Source: Pseudanabaena sp. UWO311
GTDB lineage: Bacteria; Cyanobacteriota; Cyanobacteriia; Pseudanabaenales; Pseudanabaenaceae
Direction of reading: 5' to 3'
NCBI RefSeq assembly: GCF_006937785.1
Contig: NZ_SJEE01000029.1
Span: 1-64,000 of the forward strand
DNA length: 64,000 bases
Shown here: piece after piece, positions 9,024-15,862 of the stretch
Layout: every line of letters starts with the position of its first letter
Position numbering within the stretch: position 1 is the stretch's first letter
Translations under genes and position numbers: made by a program
The notes under the pieces: generated by a model
What the model was told of the DNA's origin: nothing
The model's database searches: none
The model's input: only the letters and a program-made list of their open reading frames with translations

Positions 9024-9560
9024 CTATACCCACCAAGGCTTATTACCAGTCCGAGGATCGGTTTCTGTCCATGGCGAGATTAAGATTTTGTTGTCAGTTA
9101 CTGCTACTTTGACAATCTTGAGTGGTAGAGGAGCAGGACCACGCACCACGGTTCCATTGGGGGCATAGCGAGAACCATGACAGGGACATTGAAACTGCTG
9201 ATCCATTGGGTTCCAAGAAAAAGTGCAACCGAGATGTGTACAGTTATCGACAATGCCGATGTTGTCGAGAGTGCGATCGGCGGTAACAATCAGATAGGTG
9301 GGTTCTCCTGCTAAACCTGCCACTAGAGCGCGAGTTTCTGGTGGCTCAGCCAAGAGTTGTGAGGCGGGAATTACTTTGCCTAAGATATCCTTAGCAAGAA
9401 TAGCGCCACCTTCACCAACGGCTTCTGATGGCGGAACGAAGAAATTACCAAAGGGATAGAGTGCCGAACCTGCGGTCACGGCGATCGCCGATCCAGTGAT
9501 GAAATTTAGTAATTGCCGCCTTGATAGAGAAGGGCTTTCGAGAGGGAGACTATTTTCCAT
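9024..9560 (-). CDS. petC: Alternative Rieske iron-sulfur protein
   Basis: Rieske subunit paralogue of the cytochrome b6f complex, 178 residues. It has a twin-arginine N-terminus (SLSRRQLLNFITGSAIAVTAG), a single anchor, and the two cluster-binding boxes CTHLGC and CPCHG. The C-terminus TDPRTGNKPWWV parallels that of the main PetC at 44246-44785 but the protein is clearly divergent. Cyanobacteria often have minor petC copies with altered expression. Here it lies directly upstream of the rogue psbA gene and overlaps the DUF2892 gene by 11 nt, so an operon DUF2892-petC-psbA is likely. Confidence 0.9.
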   Translation of the reverse strand: MENSLPLESPSLSRRQLLNFITGSAIAVTAGSALYPFGNFFVPPSEAVGEGGAILAKDILGKVIPASQLLAEPPETRALVAGLAGEPTYLIVTADRTLDNIGIVDNCTHLGCTFSWNPMDQQFQCPCHGSRYAPNGTVVRGPAPLPLKIVKVAVTDNKILISPWTETDPRTGNKPWWV

Positions 9561-9771
9561 GAAGAGACCCAGTAAGTTTATTGGTGCGAATTCCTAGAAG
9601 CTGATAAAGTCCACAAAAGCCTACTAGAGCAGTTACTAGCATTACGCCACCCACTGCAACTAAAGCAATACCTAATCCAGTACCGCCATAAAGGAAAAAG
9701 CCTAAATAGAACAACGCAGAAGCCAATAACAAGCGGATCAAGCGATCGATTGCGCCAACATTTGTATTCAT
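9550..9771 (-). CDS. DUF2892 (YgaP-like) membrane protein, second copy
   Basis: Small membrane protein starting MNTNVGAIDRLIRLLLASALFYLG, with two helices and the motif LVGFCGLYQLLGI. GGAG lies 8 nt before this ATG, which decides the start over a longer in-frame extension. It overlaps the next gene (alternative petC) by 11 nt, indicating translational coupling. The first member of the presumed operon with petC and the rogue psbA gene. Confidence 0.85.
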   Translation of the reverse strand: MNTNVGAIDRLIRLLLASALFYLGFFLYGGTGLGIALVAVGGVMLVTALVGFCGLYQLLGIRTNKLTGSLHGK

Positions 9772-9871
9772 AATGGAAATCTCCAATGTTAAACAAATTG
9801 CAAAAACTTGCAGCAATATTGGAAGACTTAATTCTTGAAGTATTGCAATGTTTTTTGTAACCTACTTTAAT

Positions 9872-9887
9872 ATAACTTATTAGTAAT
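9872..9887. promoter_or_regulatory. Candidate ArsR operator upstream of DUF2892-petC-psbA
   Basis: ATAACT-TATT-AGTAAT, the same layout as at 7196-7211 and 15635-15650. It lies 101 nt upstream of the DUF2892 start and about 330 nt upstream of the divergent DUF4079 gene, so it could affect both. Confidence 0.45.
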
Positions 9888-10212
9888 ATAATTAAACAAG
9901 ATTAATCTTAAGACTAAGTTAAGTTTGTTTTCTAGATGAGTCAACCCTATGCTAAATATAGGCTTTAGCTTTTCCATAAGTCATGAGTAGTTAATCGTTC
10001 CTTCGTAAAGAACTATATGGTTTCAGTACAATTTATGTAATTCATACAGGAAGTTATACGTCAGAATGTAATACTGATTTTTGTTCCCATCTATTTTTTT
10101 ATAGGTTAGACCTAGGTATAGAGTTATAGCGATTTTCTAGCGTTATTTAATGGATGGGAAGTAGAAAAGATATCCAATCACTTTATATGCGATCGCATTG
10201 AAAACAATCGTC
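9888..10212. other. Divergent intergenic region
   Basis: A+T-rich gap between the leftward DUF2892-petC-psbA genes and the rightward DUF4079 gene. Apart from the operator-like site just before it, I see no ORF, tRNA or strong hairpin. Promoters for both directions must lie here. Confidence 0.5.
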
Positions 10213-10698
10213 ATGAATTCAGAAACTTTATCGCCTCTCAAGCCCTATCTCAGCTTTTTTCATCCCATTATGATGTGGATATTGCTGGGTATTACTATCT
10301 ATGCGATGTATCTGGGTGTGCAAGTTCGTCGCACCAGACTAGCAGAAGGTGATATTAAGAAAGAAATGATCAAAGGTAAATTCGCGATTCGTCATCACCA
10401 AATTGGTTCTATCGTTCTAGCCATAATGGTATTGGGTGCGATTGGTGGTATTGTGGCGACATATATAAGTAGTGGCAAGATTTTCATTAACGCTCATTTG
10501 TTTGCTGGTTTAGGAATGGTAGGTGCGATCGCTGTGTCGGCGGCTCTAGTTCCCTTTATGCAAAAGCATGACTGGGTTCGCAAAGTTCATGTGGCGATCA
10601 ATATGCTGGTGATGGGGCTGTTTGGTTGGCAAGCTTTTACTGGTGTACAAATTGTGCAGAAGATTTTGAGTTCGATGAATACACCTGCTGCGGGTTAA
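10213..10698 (+). CDS. DUF4079 membrane protein (cytochrome b561-like)
   Basis: Four-helix membrane protein of 161 residues, starting at the ATG of MNSETLSPLKPYLSFFHPIMMW; a TTG 15 nt earlier is possible, and neither has a clear Shine-Dalgarno. Paired histidines in helices (SFFHPIMMW, RHHQIGSIV, NAHLFAGLGM, RKVHVAINML) fit b-type heme ligation in cytochrome-b561-like DUF4079 proteins of cyanobacteria. It would sit in a membrane near the quinone pool. A secreted rhodanese follows after 11 nt, so they are probably co-transcribed. Confidence 0.8.
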   Translation: MNSETLSPLKPYLSFFHPIMMWILLGITIYAMYLGVQVRRTRLAEGDIKKEMIKGKFAIRHHQIGSIVLAIMVLGAIGGIVATYISSGKIFINAHLFAGLGMVGAIAVSAALVPFMQKHDWVRKVHVAINMLVMGLFGWQAFTGVQIVQKILSSMNTPAAG

Positions 10699-10709
10699 TT
10701 GAAGAAATC

Positions 10710-11210
10710 ATGAAGCTTACGAAATCGCTCTCAACTTTACTGCTCGGAATCGTTTTATCATTCTCTCTCTTGTTAGGATTTCAGACCAACGCGATCGCCT
10801 CAAAACCAATCGATATACCTAATCTGCTGTCGAGTATTCAAGGATATCCGCGACTGGAAATGGCGTTGGATAAATATCTCATGGCTATTCCATCGGGATA
10901 CTACACGATCGCTAATGTCGAAGAGTTGAAAAGTTTGATGACAGATCGTCAAGCTCTATTAGTGGATGTCCGCGAACCATCGGAATATCAATCAGGACAT
11001 ATCCCTAGTGCCATTAATATTCCACTGCGGACAATATCGCGTAATTTAAGCAAAATTCCTAGCGATCGCCCTGTAATTTTATACTGTTCCACGGGCTATC
11101 GATCTTCGATGGGTGTGATGACCTTACATCTACTGAATTATGACAATGTGCAAGGCTTTCCGCCAAGCTTAGTTGGTTGGCAAAAAGCTGGTGAAGCGAT
11201 CGCTACGTGA
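10710..11210 (+). CDS. Exported rhodanese-like sulfurtransferase
   Basis: Rhodanese domain preceded by a signal peptide (MKLTKSLSTLLLGIVLSFSLLLGFQTNAIA), 166 residues. The active-site loop is YCSTGYRSS with the nucleophilic cysteine. I start at the ATG preceded by GAAGAA, since upstream extension would overlap the DUF4079 gene. Location outside the cytoplasm, plus sqr nearby, suggests handling of sulfane sulfur in periplasm or lumen (inference). Confidence 0.88.
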   Translation: MKLTKSLSTLLLGIVLSFSLLLGFQTNAIASKPIDIPNLLSSIQGYPRLEMALDKYLMAIPSGYYTIANVEELKSLMTDRQALLVDVREPSEYQSGHIPSAINIPLRTISRNLSKIPSDRPVILYCSTGYRSSMGVMTLHLLNYDNVQGFPPSLVGWQKAGEAIAT

Positions 11211-11234
11211 AAATAGGCGATTACTATTTTGACC

Positions 11235-11747
11235 TTAATAAATCCAAGGAATTAATTTTTTAACTTGTGATCGATATTGATCATAATCAGAGAATTTACT
11301 ACTCAGCCATGATTCTTCTTTTCTGGCTTTGATGTCAAAAAATAGTAGTAGGGTTATTGCGCCGATCGCATGAACGAAACTCAACTGACAAAAACTATAG
11401 GCGATCGCCAAGAAAATCACACCGCTATAAATCGGATGCCTGACCATTCCATAAATGCCACTAGTTACCAATTCTCCATCCTGTTTGGGATGAGGTAAAG
11501 GAGTAAGGTTACTTCCTAATTCTCGGCTTCCTGAAAGTAATAATGAGGCAGCGATTAGCCCGAACAGTCCTGCCAATAACCAACCTATGTATTTCCAAAA
11601 TGGCGGCAAATCATTTAAAGCGGTTTCTGGATACACAGGCAAAAGCACAAATCCAACAGAGAGAATTGTTTGACCGAGTACCCAATACTCGCCCTTCTCA
11701 CCACGCCACCATTGTGCTGAAAATCCCCATTCTTTAAATTGGTTCAT
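11235..11747 (-). CDS. Isoprenylcysteine methyltransferase-family membrane protein
   Basis: Integral membrane protein of 170 residues with about four helices and the ICMT/PEMT-type signature near the C-terminus: GIYGMVRHPIYSGVIF, then RKEESWLSSKFSDYDQYRSQVKKLIPWIY. The family methylates lipid or thiol groups using S-adenosylmethionine; the substrate in cyanobacteria is generally unknown. It converges on the secreted rhodanese gene with a 24-nt gap and lies downstream of the flavoprotein gene. Confidence 0.8.
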   Translation of the reverse strand: MNQFKEWGFSAQWWRGEKGEYWVLGQTILSVGFVLLPVYPETALNDLPPFWKYIGWLLAGLFGLIAASLLLSGSRELGSNLTPLPHPKQDGELVTSGIYGMVRHPIYSGVIFLAIAYSFCQLSFVHAIGAITLLLFFDIKARKEESWLSSKFSDYDQYRSQVKKLIPWIY

Positions 11748-11785
11748 ATCTTCCTTCTTGCTTGTGAAATTATATTGTAAGCGTT

Positions 11786-12889
11786 CTAAGCAACTAACTC
11801 AGCCATCAGTTCGGCAACAGGCATAATTCGTTTCGCTCGTCCAGCATTGCTTCCTGAGAAAATAAGTCCATTCTCAATATCACCTCGCGCCGCTTTGTCT
11901 AACACCTTAATAATGCAGTAATATTTCTGCTCATCGCGACATTTACAGTTATGCAGACAACTGGCTAAGCAACGTTTATCCAGATTGGCATCTCCTGCGA
12001 TCGCCTTTTCCACAAAAGAATTCCTCAATGCTCTTCCTGGCATTCCCACAGGGCTAGAGATAATCACCACATCTTCAGGTTGAGCATGGAGGTGAAATTC
12101 TTTGTAGCGAATATCCGCATCACATTCATCGGTGGTAATAAATCGCGTACCGATCTGCACACCACTGGCTCCTATTGCGATCATGCGATCAATGTCGTCC
12201 CGATCCCATACACCACCTGCGGCGATTACGGGAATGGCTTTACCAAGTTCCTGTTGTAGATATGTCACTAATTCGGGAATTACCTGTTCTGCATCCAACG
12301 TGCGATCTCCTAGCTCTTCCAATTTAGCGCCTAGATGTCCACCTGCGGAATTGGGGTTTTCTACAATAAAAGCATCAGGCAACCTTCCATAATTCCGTTC
12401 CCATTTACGGCACATAATTCGAGCGGCACGGGTGCTAGAAACGATTGGCACTAATGCGACTTCTGGATAGTCGGCAGTAAATTCTGGTAATTGCATGGGC
12501 AATCCTGCACCAGAAATAATTAAATTTATCCCTTGCTCAGCCGATGTACGCACTAAGGTTTCATAATCTTGAGCTGCAACCATAACATTGACAGCCAAAA
12601 TACCATCGGGGCTAAGTTTACGCGCTTTTTGAATTTCATCAATTAGCGCCAGTCGATTTGCTTCAAAAAACTGCTCTCTTCGTTTACCAACATTAGTCTG
12701 AGTAATATCAAAATAGGGTGAATTCAGCCCTAAAGCAACAGCAGAAATTACTCCAATACCACCCGCATTAGCGACCGCCGCCGCCAGATTCGCTCCAGAA
12801 ATACGAATGCCCATACCTCCTTGAATAATAGGATATCGAGCAAAATAATGACCGATTTGGAGAGAGGGTAATAATATTTGCATCTTCAA
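11786..12889 (-). CDS. Nitronate monooxygenase/enoyl reductase-like flavoprotein
   Basis: TIM-barrel FMN enzyme of the 2-nitropropane dioxygenase family, 367 residues (M1 and M3 both possible). Motifs include PIIQGGMGIRISG at the N-terminus, the FMN/phosphate region AAGGVWDRDDIDRMIAIGASGVQIGTRF, and AGGHLG with the likely catalytic histidine. A C-terminal cysteine cluster (CLASCLHNCKCRDEQKYYC) is unusual for simple nitronate monooxygenases and suggests a metal or Fe-S site, or redox control. An operator-like inverted repeat lies 33 nt upstream, shared with the sulfur and psbA genes. Confidence 0.85.
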   Translation of the reverse strand: MKMQILLPSLQIGHYFARYPIIQGGMGIRISGANLAAAVANAGGIGVISAVALGLNSPYFDITQTNVGKRREQFFEANRLALIDEIQKARKLSPDGILAVNVMVAAQDYETLVRTSAEQGINLIISGAGLPMQLPEFTADYPEVALVPIVSSTRAARIMCRKWERNYGRLPDAFIVENPNSAGGHLGAKLEELGDRTLDAEQVIPELVTYLQQELGKAIPVIAAGGVWDRDDIDRMIAIGASGVQIGTRFITTDECDADIRYKEFHLHAQPEDVVIISSPVGMPGRALRNSFVEKAIAGDANLDKRCLASCLHNCKCRDEQKYYCIIKVLDKAARGDIENGLIFSGSNAGRAKRIMPVAELMAELVA

Positions 12890-12921
12890 AGACCGACTAG
12901 GATTTCATACTCTAAGTATAC

Positions 12922-12934
12922 ACTTGTTAGTAAT
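12922..12934 (-). promoter_or_regulatory. Candidate ArsR operator upstream of flavoprotein gene
   Basis: ACT-TGTT-AGTAAT, the core of the shared inverted repeat, 33 nt upstream of the flavoprotein start. The left arm is weaker (TACACT) than at the other three sites. Confidence 0.4.
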
Positions 12935-12991
12935 TACATAACTATAAGGTTATAAAACAAACCTTAATCATTTGAATCAATTAAACTTTAT

Positions 12992-13021
12992 AAAAAAGCC
13001 CTCTTTTCGGAGAGCTTTTTT
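12992..13021 (-). terminator. Terminator of the psbA (D1') gene
   Basis: AAAAAAGCCCTC arm, TTTTCG loop and GAGAGCTTTTTT arm; on the minus strand the stem ends in a T run about 30 nt after the psbA stop codon. A typical rho-independent terminator. Confidence 0.85.
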
Positions 13022-13051
13022 ATTTGGTAAGAGAGTGGGAAATTACAGGGA

Positions 13052-14134
13052 TTATCCGTTGATAGCTGGAGATCTCATCCCAACAGGTGTTACGTCAAGT
13101 GCCGCCAAGTCGAGAGGGAAATTGTGAACATTACGCTCATGCATTACTTCAATACCCAAGTTAGCGCGGTTAATTACGTCAGCCCAAGTAGGTATTAAAT
13201 TTCCTTGGCTGCTGGAAATTGAGTGGTTGAAATTGAAGCCATTCAGATTGAATGCAAAAGAACTTACACCCAAAGCAGCAAACCAGATTCCAACTACTGG
13301 CCATAGGGCAAGAAAGAAGTGCAAACTTCGACTGTTATTGAAGGAGGCATATTGGAAAATCAAGCGTCCAAAGTAACCGTGAGCAGCCACGATATTGTAG
13401 GTTTCTTCTTCTTGACCAAACTTATAACCAGCATTCTGAGTTTCATTTTCAGTAGTTTCACGAATCAAGCTAGAAGTTACAAGGGAACCATGCATGGCAG
13501 CAAATAATGCGCCCCCAAACACACCTGCTACTCCTAACATGTGGAAAGGATGCATCAGCACATTGTGTTCTGCTTGAAGTACAAGCATGAAGTTGAAAGT
13601 ACCAGAAATCCCCAAAGGTAAGCCGTCAGAGAACGATCCTTGCCCAACGGAGTAGATCAATAGGACTGCGGTTGCTGCTGCGACAGGTGCAGAGTAGGCT
13701 ACAGCAATCCAAGGACGCATACCGAGGCGGTATGACAATTCCCATTCACGTCCCATATAAGAGTAAATTCCGAGCAAGAAATGAAAGACAATCAGCTGGT
13801 AAGGACCACCGTTGTATAACCATTCATCAAGACTATCAGCTTCCCAAATGGGGTAAAAGTGCAGACCGATCGCGTTCGAGGAGGGAACGACGGCGGCGGT
13901 AATCAAGTTGTTGCCAGATAGCAAGGAGCCAGAAATAGGCTCACGGATTCCGTCAATATCTACGGCAGGTGCACCGATAAAGGCGATGATGAAACAAATG
14001 GTTGCAGTGATCAAGGTGGGGATCATGATAATGCCAAACCAGCCAATGTATAGGCGGTTTTCGGTACTAGTGACCCAATCACAAAACTGATCCCAGACTG
14101 ACGCATTGTTTCGTCTTTGTGTAGCTGTTGTCAT
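13052..14134 (-). CDS. psbA: Photosystem II D1 protein, microaerobic D1' type
   Basis: A 360-residue D1 whose numbering matches the standard protein exactly. All oxygen-evolving cluster ligands are present (D170, E189, H332, E333, D342, A344), as are Y161, H198, H215 and H272. It carries A80, L158 and A286 in place of the usual G80, F158 and T286. Those three together are the published hallmark of D1', the form induced under microaerobic conditions. S162 after TyrZ (usually P) is a further difference. It is followed by a C-terminal extension after A344 that would be cleaved. It has its own promoter (14207-14234) and terminator. No standard D1 gene is in this window. Confidence 0.95.
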   Translation of the reverse strand: MTTATQRRNNASVWDQFCDWVTSTENRLYIGWFGIIMIPTLITATICFIIAFIGAPAVDIDGIREPISGSLLSGNNLITAAVVPSSNAIGLHFYPIWEADSLDEWLYNGGPYQLIVFHFLLGIYSYMGREWELSYRLGMRPWIAVAYSAPVAAATAVLLIYSVGQGSFSDGLPLGISGTFNFMLVLQAEHNVLMHPFHMLGVAGVFGGALFAAMHGSLVTSSLIRETTENETQNAGYKFGQEEETYNIVAAHGYFGRLIFQYASFNNSRSLHFFLALWPVVGIWFAALGVSSFAFNLNGFNFNHSISSSQGNLIPTWADVINRANLGIEVMHERNVHNFPLDLAALDVTPVGMRSPAING

Positions 14135-14206
14135 GGTTATTTTATGTGAGATTTGTTAAGCAGATTGGCTGTCTTGAATATCAATATATAGCCAATCAGT
14201 TATACG

Positions 14207-14234
14207 ACTATACAATAAATAGGAAGACTGTCAA
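14207..14234 (-). promoter_or_regulatory. Promoter of the D1' psbA gene
   Basis: On the minus strand TTGACA (14229-14234), a 16-bp spacer and TATAGT (14207-14212), about 73 nt upstream of the ATG. The palindromic TATACGACTATA overlaps the -10 element and could bind a regulator. Confidence 0.6.
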
Positions 14235-14363
14235 CATAAAGTGGCTCCTAAAATGCTAAGAAAAGATAAAGTAAGATTGTGAAAGAGAAGAATATTTGGT
14301 GATTAGAGGGATTTCCTATAAGTCTTGCTAGCAAAGGTATTTAGGTTATATATAGATACAAAG

Positions 14364-14428
14364 ATTGATCTGATATATGGATATAATGTTGGGTACTTCC
14401 CGCTCATTAATCCATATGTCAGATCAAT
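14364..14428 (-). terminator. Inverted repeat at the end of the Nudix gene
   Basis: Arms ATTGATCTGATATATGGA and TCCATATGTCAGATCAAT (two mismatches) flank a 29-nt loop and overlap the Nudix stop codon. No clear T run, so termination is possible rather than certain. The rest of 14235-14363 shows nothing recognisable. Confidence 0.4.
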
Positions 14429-14984
14429 ATTGATTTAGTAATACCCACTCCAGCAAGACAGCACGGCATTGTAGACAAGTAATCTCCTTAAGTAAGTCCT
14501 TTACTCCATCTGAAGTTGCAGGATGAGTAACTGTAACTAATTCAGGGCTTAATTTTACTTTGGGTTCTATATGAGCCACAAATCCAAAAAGCTTTTGATT
14601 GGAGAAAGAACTATTCACAGCCCAACCTTCAGCATTTAAAGGAATTAATTGCGCGATCGCTGATGCCTCAATTCCTAACTCGCGCTTGAGCGTAGCGATC
14701 GCTGCAAGTTGAGGACTCTCTCCTGCGGGTACACGTCCACCAGAAAAGTCTAAAGTTATCTGCCCAATACCAGCACGATAACTTGGCTTAGGAATTAAGA
14801 TGCGATCGCCTTGAATTGGCAGAACAATCACTGAATCAGCTTTCTCAATCCGCCAATACTCCAAAATCTCGCCGCGATCATCTTGCAGATATTCGCCAAT
14901 TAAGGTCATCCAATGCGAATGCATTTCTAGGAAGCGATCTTGGATTTGCCAAATTTGTGGAGAGTTAGACTGTATTTTATCCAT
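14424..14984 (-). CDS. Nudix-fold protein with degenerate Nudix box
   Basis: Protein of 186 residues starting MDKIQSNSPQIWQIQD, with the beta-sheet pattern of ADP-ribose-pyrophosphatase-like Nudix enzymes. The box reads GGRVPAGESPQLAAIATLKREL. The first glycine and glutamate are in place, but the catalytic RE is AT and the first Glu of EE is R, so classical hydrolase activity is doubtful. The original Shine-Dalgarno (GGAG, 15164-15167) is now separated from this ATG by a 166-bp MITE inserted after the second codon; the target duplication recreates the ATG. An in-frame start inside the MITE would add 16 residues. Expression is uncertain. Confidence 0.7.
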   Translation of the reverse strand: MDKIQSNSPQIWQIQDRFLEMHSHWMTLIGEYLQDDRGEILEYWRIEKADSVIVLPIQGDRILIPKPSYRAGIGQITLDFSGGRVPAGESPQLAAIATLKRELGIEASAIAQLIPLNAEGWAVNSSFSNQKLFGFVAHIEPKVKLSPELVTVTHPATSDGVKDLLKEITCLQCRAVLLEWVLLNQY

Positions 14985-14986
14985 AA

Positions 14987-15152
14987 CTGGTGTTACGTGG
15001 AACTCAGGGCATGAATTTCTTGCTGCTAGCACAGCAGGGCAACCACGGGGGGATTGCCCCTACCTGAATAATTTAAATTTTTTGTAGGGGCTGTGCCCCC
15101 GGGCCAGCCCAGATCCTTCAACATTGCAGGAATTCCTTCCACGTAACATCAG
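14987..15152. mobile_element. MITE-like element, copy 1
   Basis: 166-bp non-coding element with 16-bp terminal inverted repeats CTGGTGTTACGTGGAA and TTCCACGTAACATCAG (one mismatch). It is flanked by an exact 7-bp direct repeat TCCATAA (14980-14986 and 15153-15159), the target duplication. Its complement is clearly homologous to 33307-33470. No transposase is encoded, so it would need one elsewhere in the genome. Confidence 0.9.
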
Positions 15153-15191
15153 TCCATAACTTACTCCAATGGTATGCCGTTGGATAAGTCT

Positions 15192-15587
15192 TCAAGCGTA
15201 ACTTTTAGCTTTAACTTTAGAGTTCTTTTGACTAGCCTTGATAGGTTCAGATCGTCGTAATCCTTCCAGTTGCTTTAGTTGTTGCGACTGTTCTTCCAAT
15301 CGAATAGAAAGGCGATCGCTCACCAATTCACATAGATCAAAAATGAATGGTTCGATAATCTCGTAATACACGCTGACTCCTTGAGGAGTCCTAGAGACAA
15401 TCCCTGACTGAGCTAAAATCTTTAGGTGTTTCGAGACATTTGCTTGCCCCAATCCTGTATCTTCCATAATTTCTGTAACATTCTTTGAGCCTGACTTCAA
15501 AGAACATAAGACTTGTAGTCGGCTGAGTTCGGATAATACCTTAAAGTAATCGGCGACTTGAGTCAGGGCAGAAGGATTGAAGGTCAT
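15192..15587 (-). CDS. ArsR-family transcriptional regulator (second)
   Basis: Winged-helix repressor of 131 residues; the recognition helix region is GLGQANVSKHLKILAQSGIV. Cysteine 28 (LQVLCSLKSG) and cysteine 86 (FDLCELV) are placed much as the reactive pair of SqrR/BigR persulfide sensors, spaced by 58 rather than about 66 residues; a persulfide-sensing role is inference. A Lys/Ser-rich C-terminal tail extends past the usual fold. A perfect palindrome with a tandem half-site (15627-15670) begins 40 nt upstream, implying autoregulation, and weaker copies of it lie at three other promoters of this region. Confidence 0.9.
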   Translation of the reverse strand: MTFNPSALTQVADYFKVLSELSRLQVLCSLKSGSKNVTEIMEDTGLGQANVSKHLKILAQSGIVSRTPQGVSVYYEIIEPFIFDLCELVSDRLSIRLEEQSQQLKQLEGLRRSEPIKASQKNSKVKAKSYA

Positions 15588-15626
15588 GATGGTAGAGGAG
15601 AACTTTAATTATTTAATTTAATTCAT

Positions 15627-15670
15627 TATAGCATATTACTATATAGTAATATGCTATATAGTAATATGCT
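15627..15670. promoter_or_regulatory. Perfect palindromic operator with tandem half-site
   Basis: 15627-15658 is a 32-bp perfect palindrome whose core is ATTACT-ATAT-AGTAAT (15635-15650). The right half, ATATAGTAATATGCT, is then repeated head to tail (15641-15655 and 15656-15670). It lies 40 nt upstream of the second arsR gene and likely binds its dimeric product. Confidence 0.7.
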
Positions 15671-15730
15671 AATTCACAAAAGGTTGATGACACTTCTGTG
15701 AATTGAAAAGCAAACCCTGTAGGGTTTTTA

Positions 15731-15763
15731 AAAACACAAAATGGCGTAGCCATTTTGTGTTTT
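15731..15763 (-). terminator. Terminator of the second RND operon
   Basis: Perfect 15-bp stem AAAACACAAAATGGC around GTA, about 100 nt after the permease stop codon, with T-rich 3' arm. It lies between the RND permease end and the arsR operator. The remainder of 15671-15862 shows only a small AACCC...GGGTT hairpin. Confidence 0.65.
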
Positions 15764-15862
15764 GGTATAAATTAATGATAATCAAATAGATTAGATTGTG
15801 GCGAAAACGTATGCTAAAAAAGAATAGGTAGTACTTGTTTTGATTTTAGAGTACAAAGAGCT

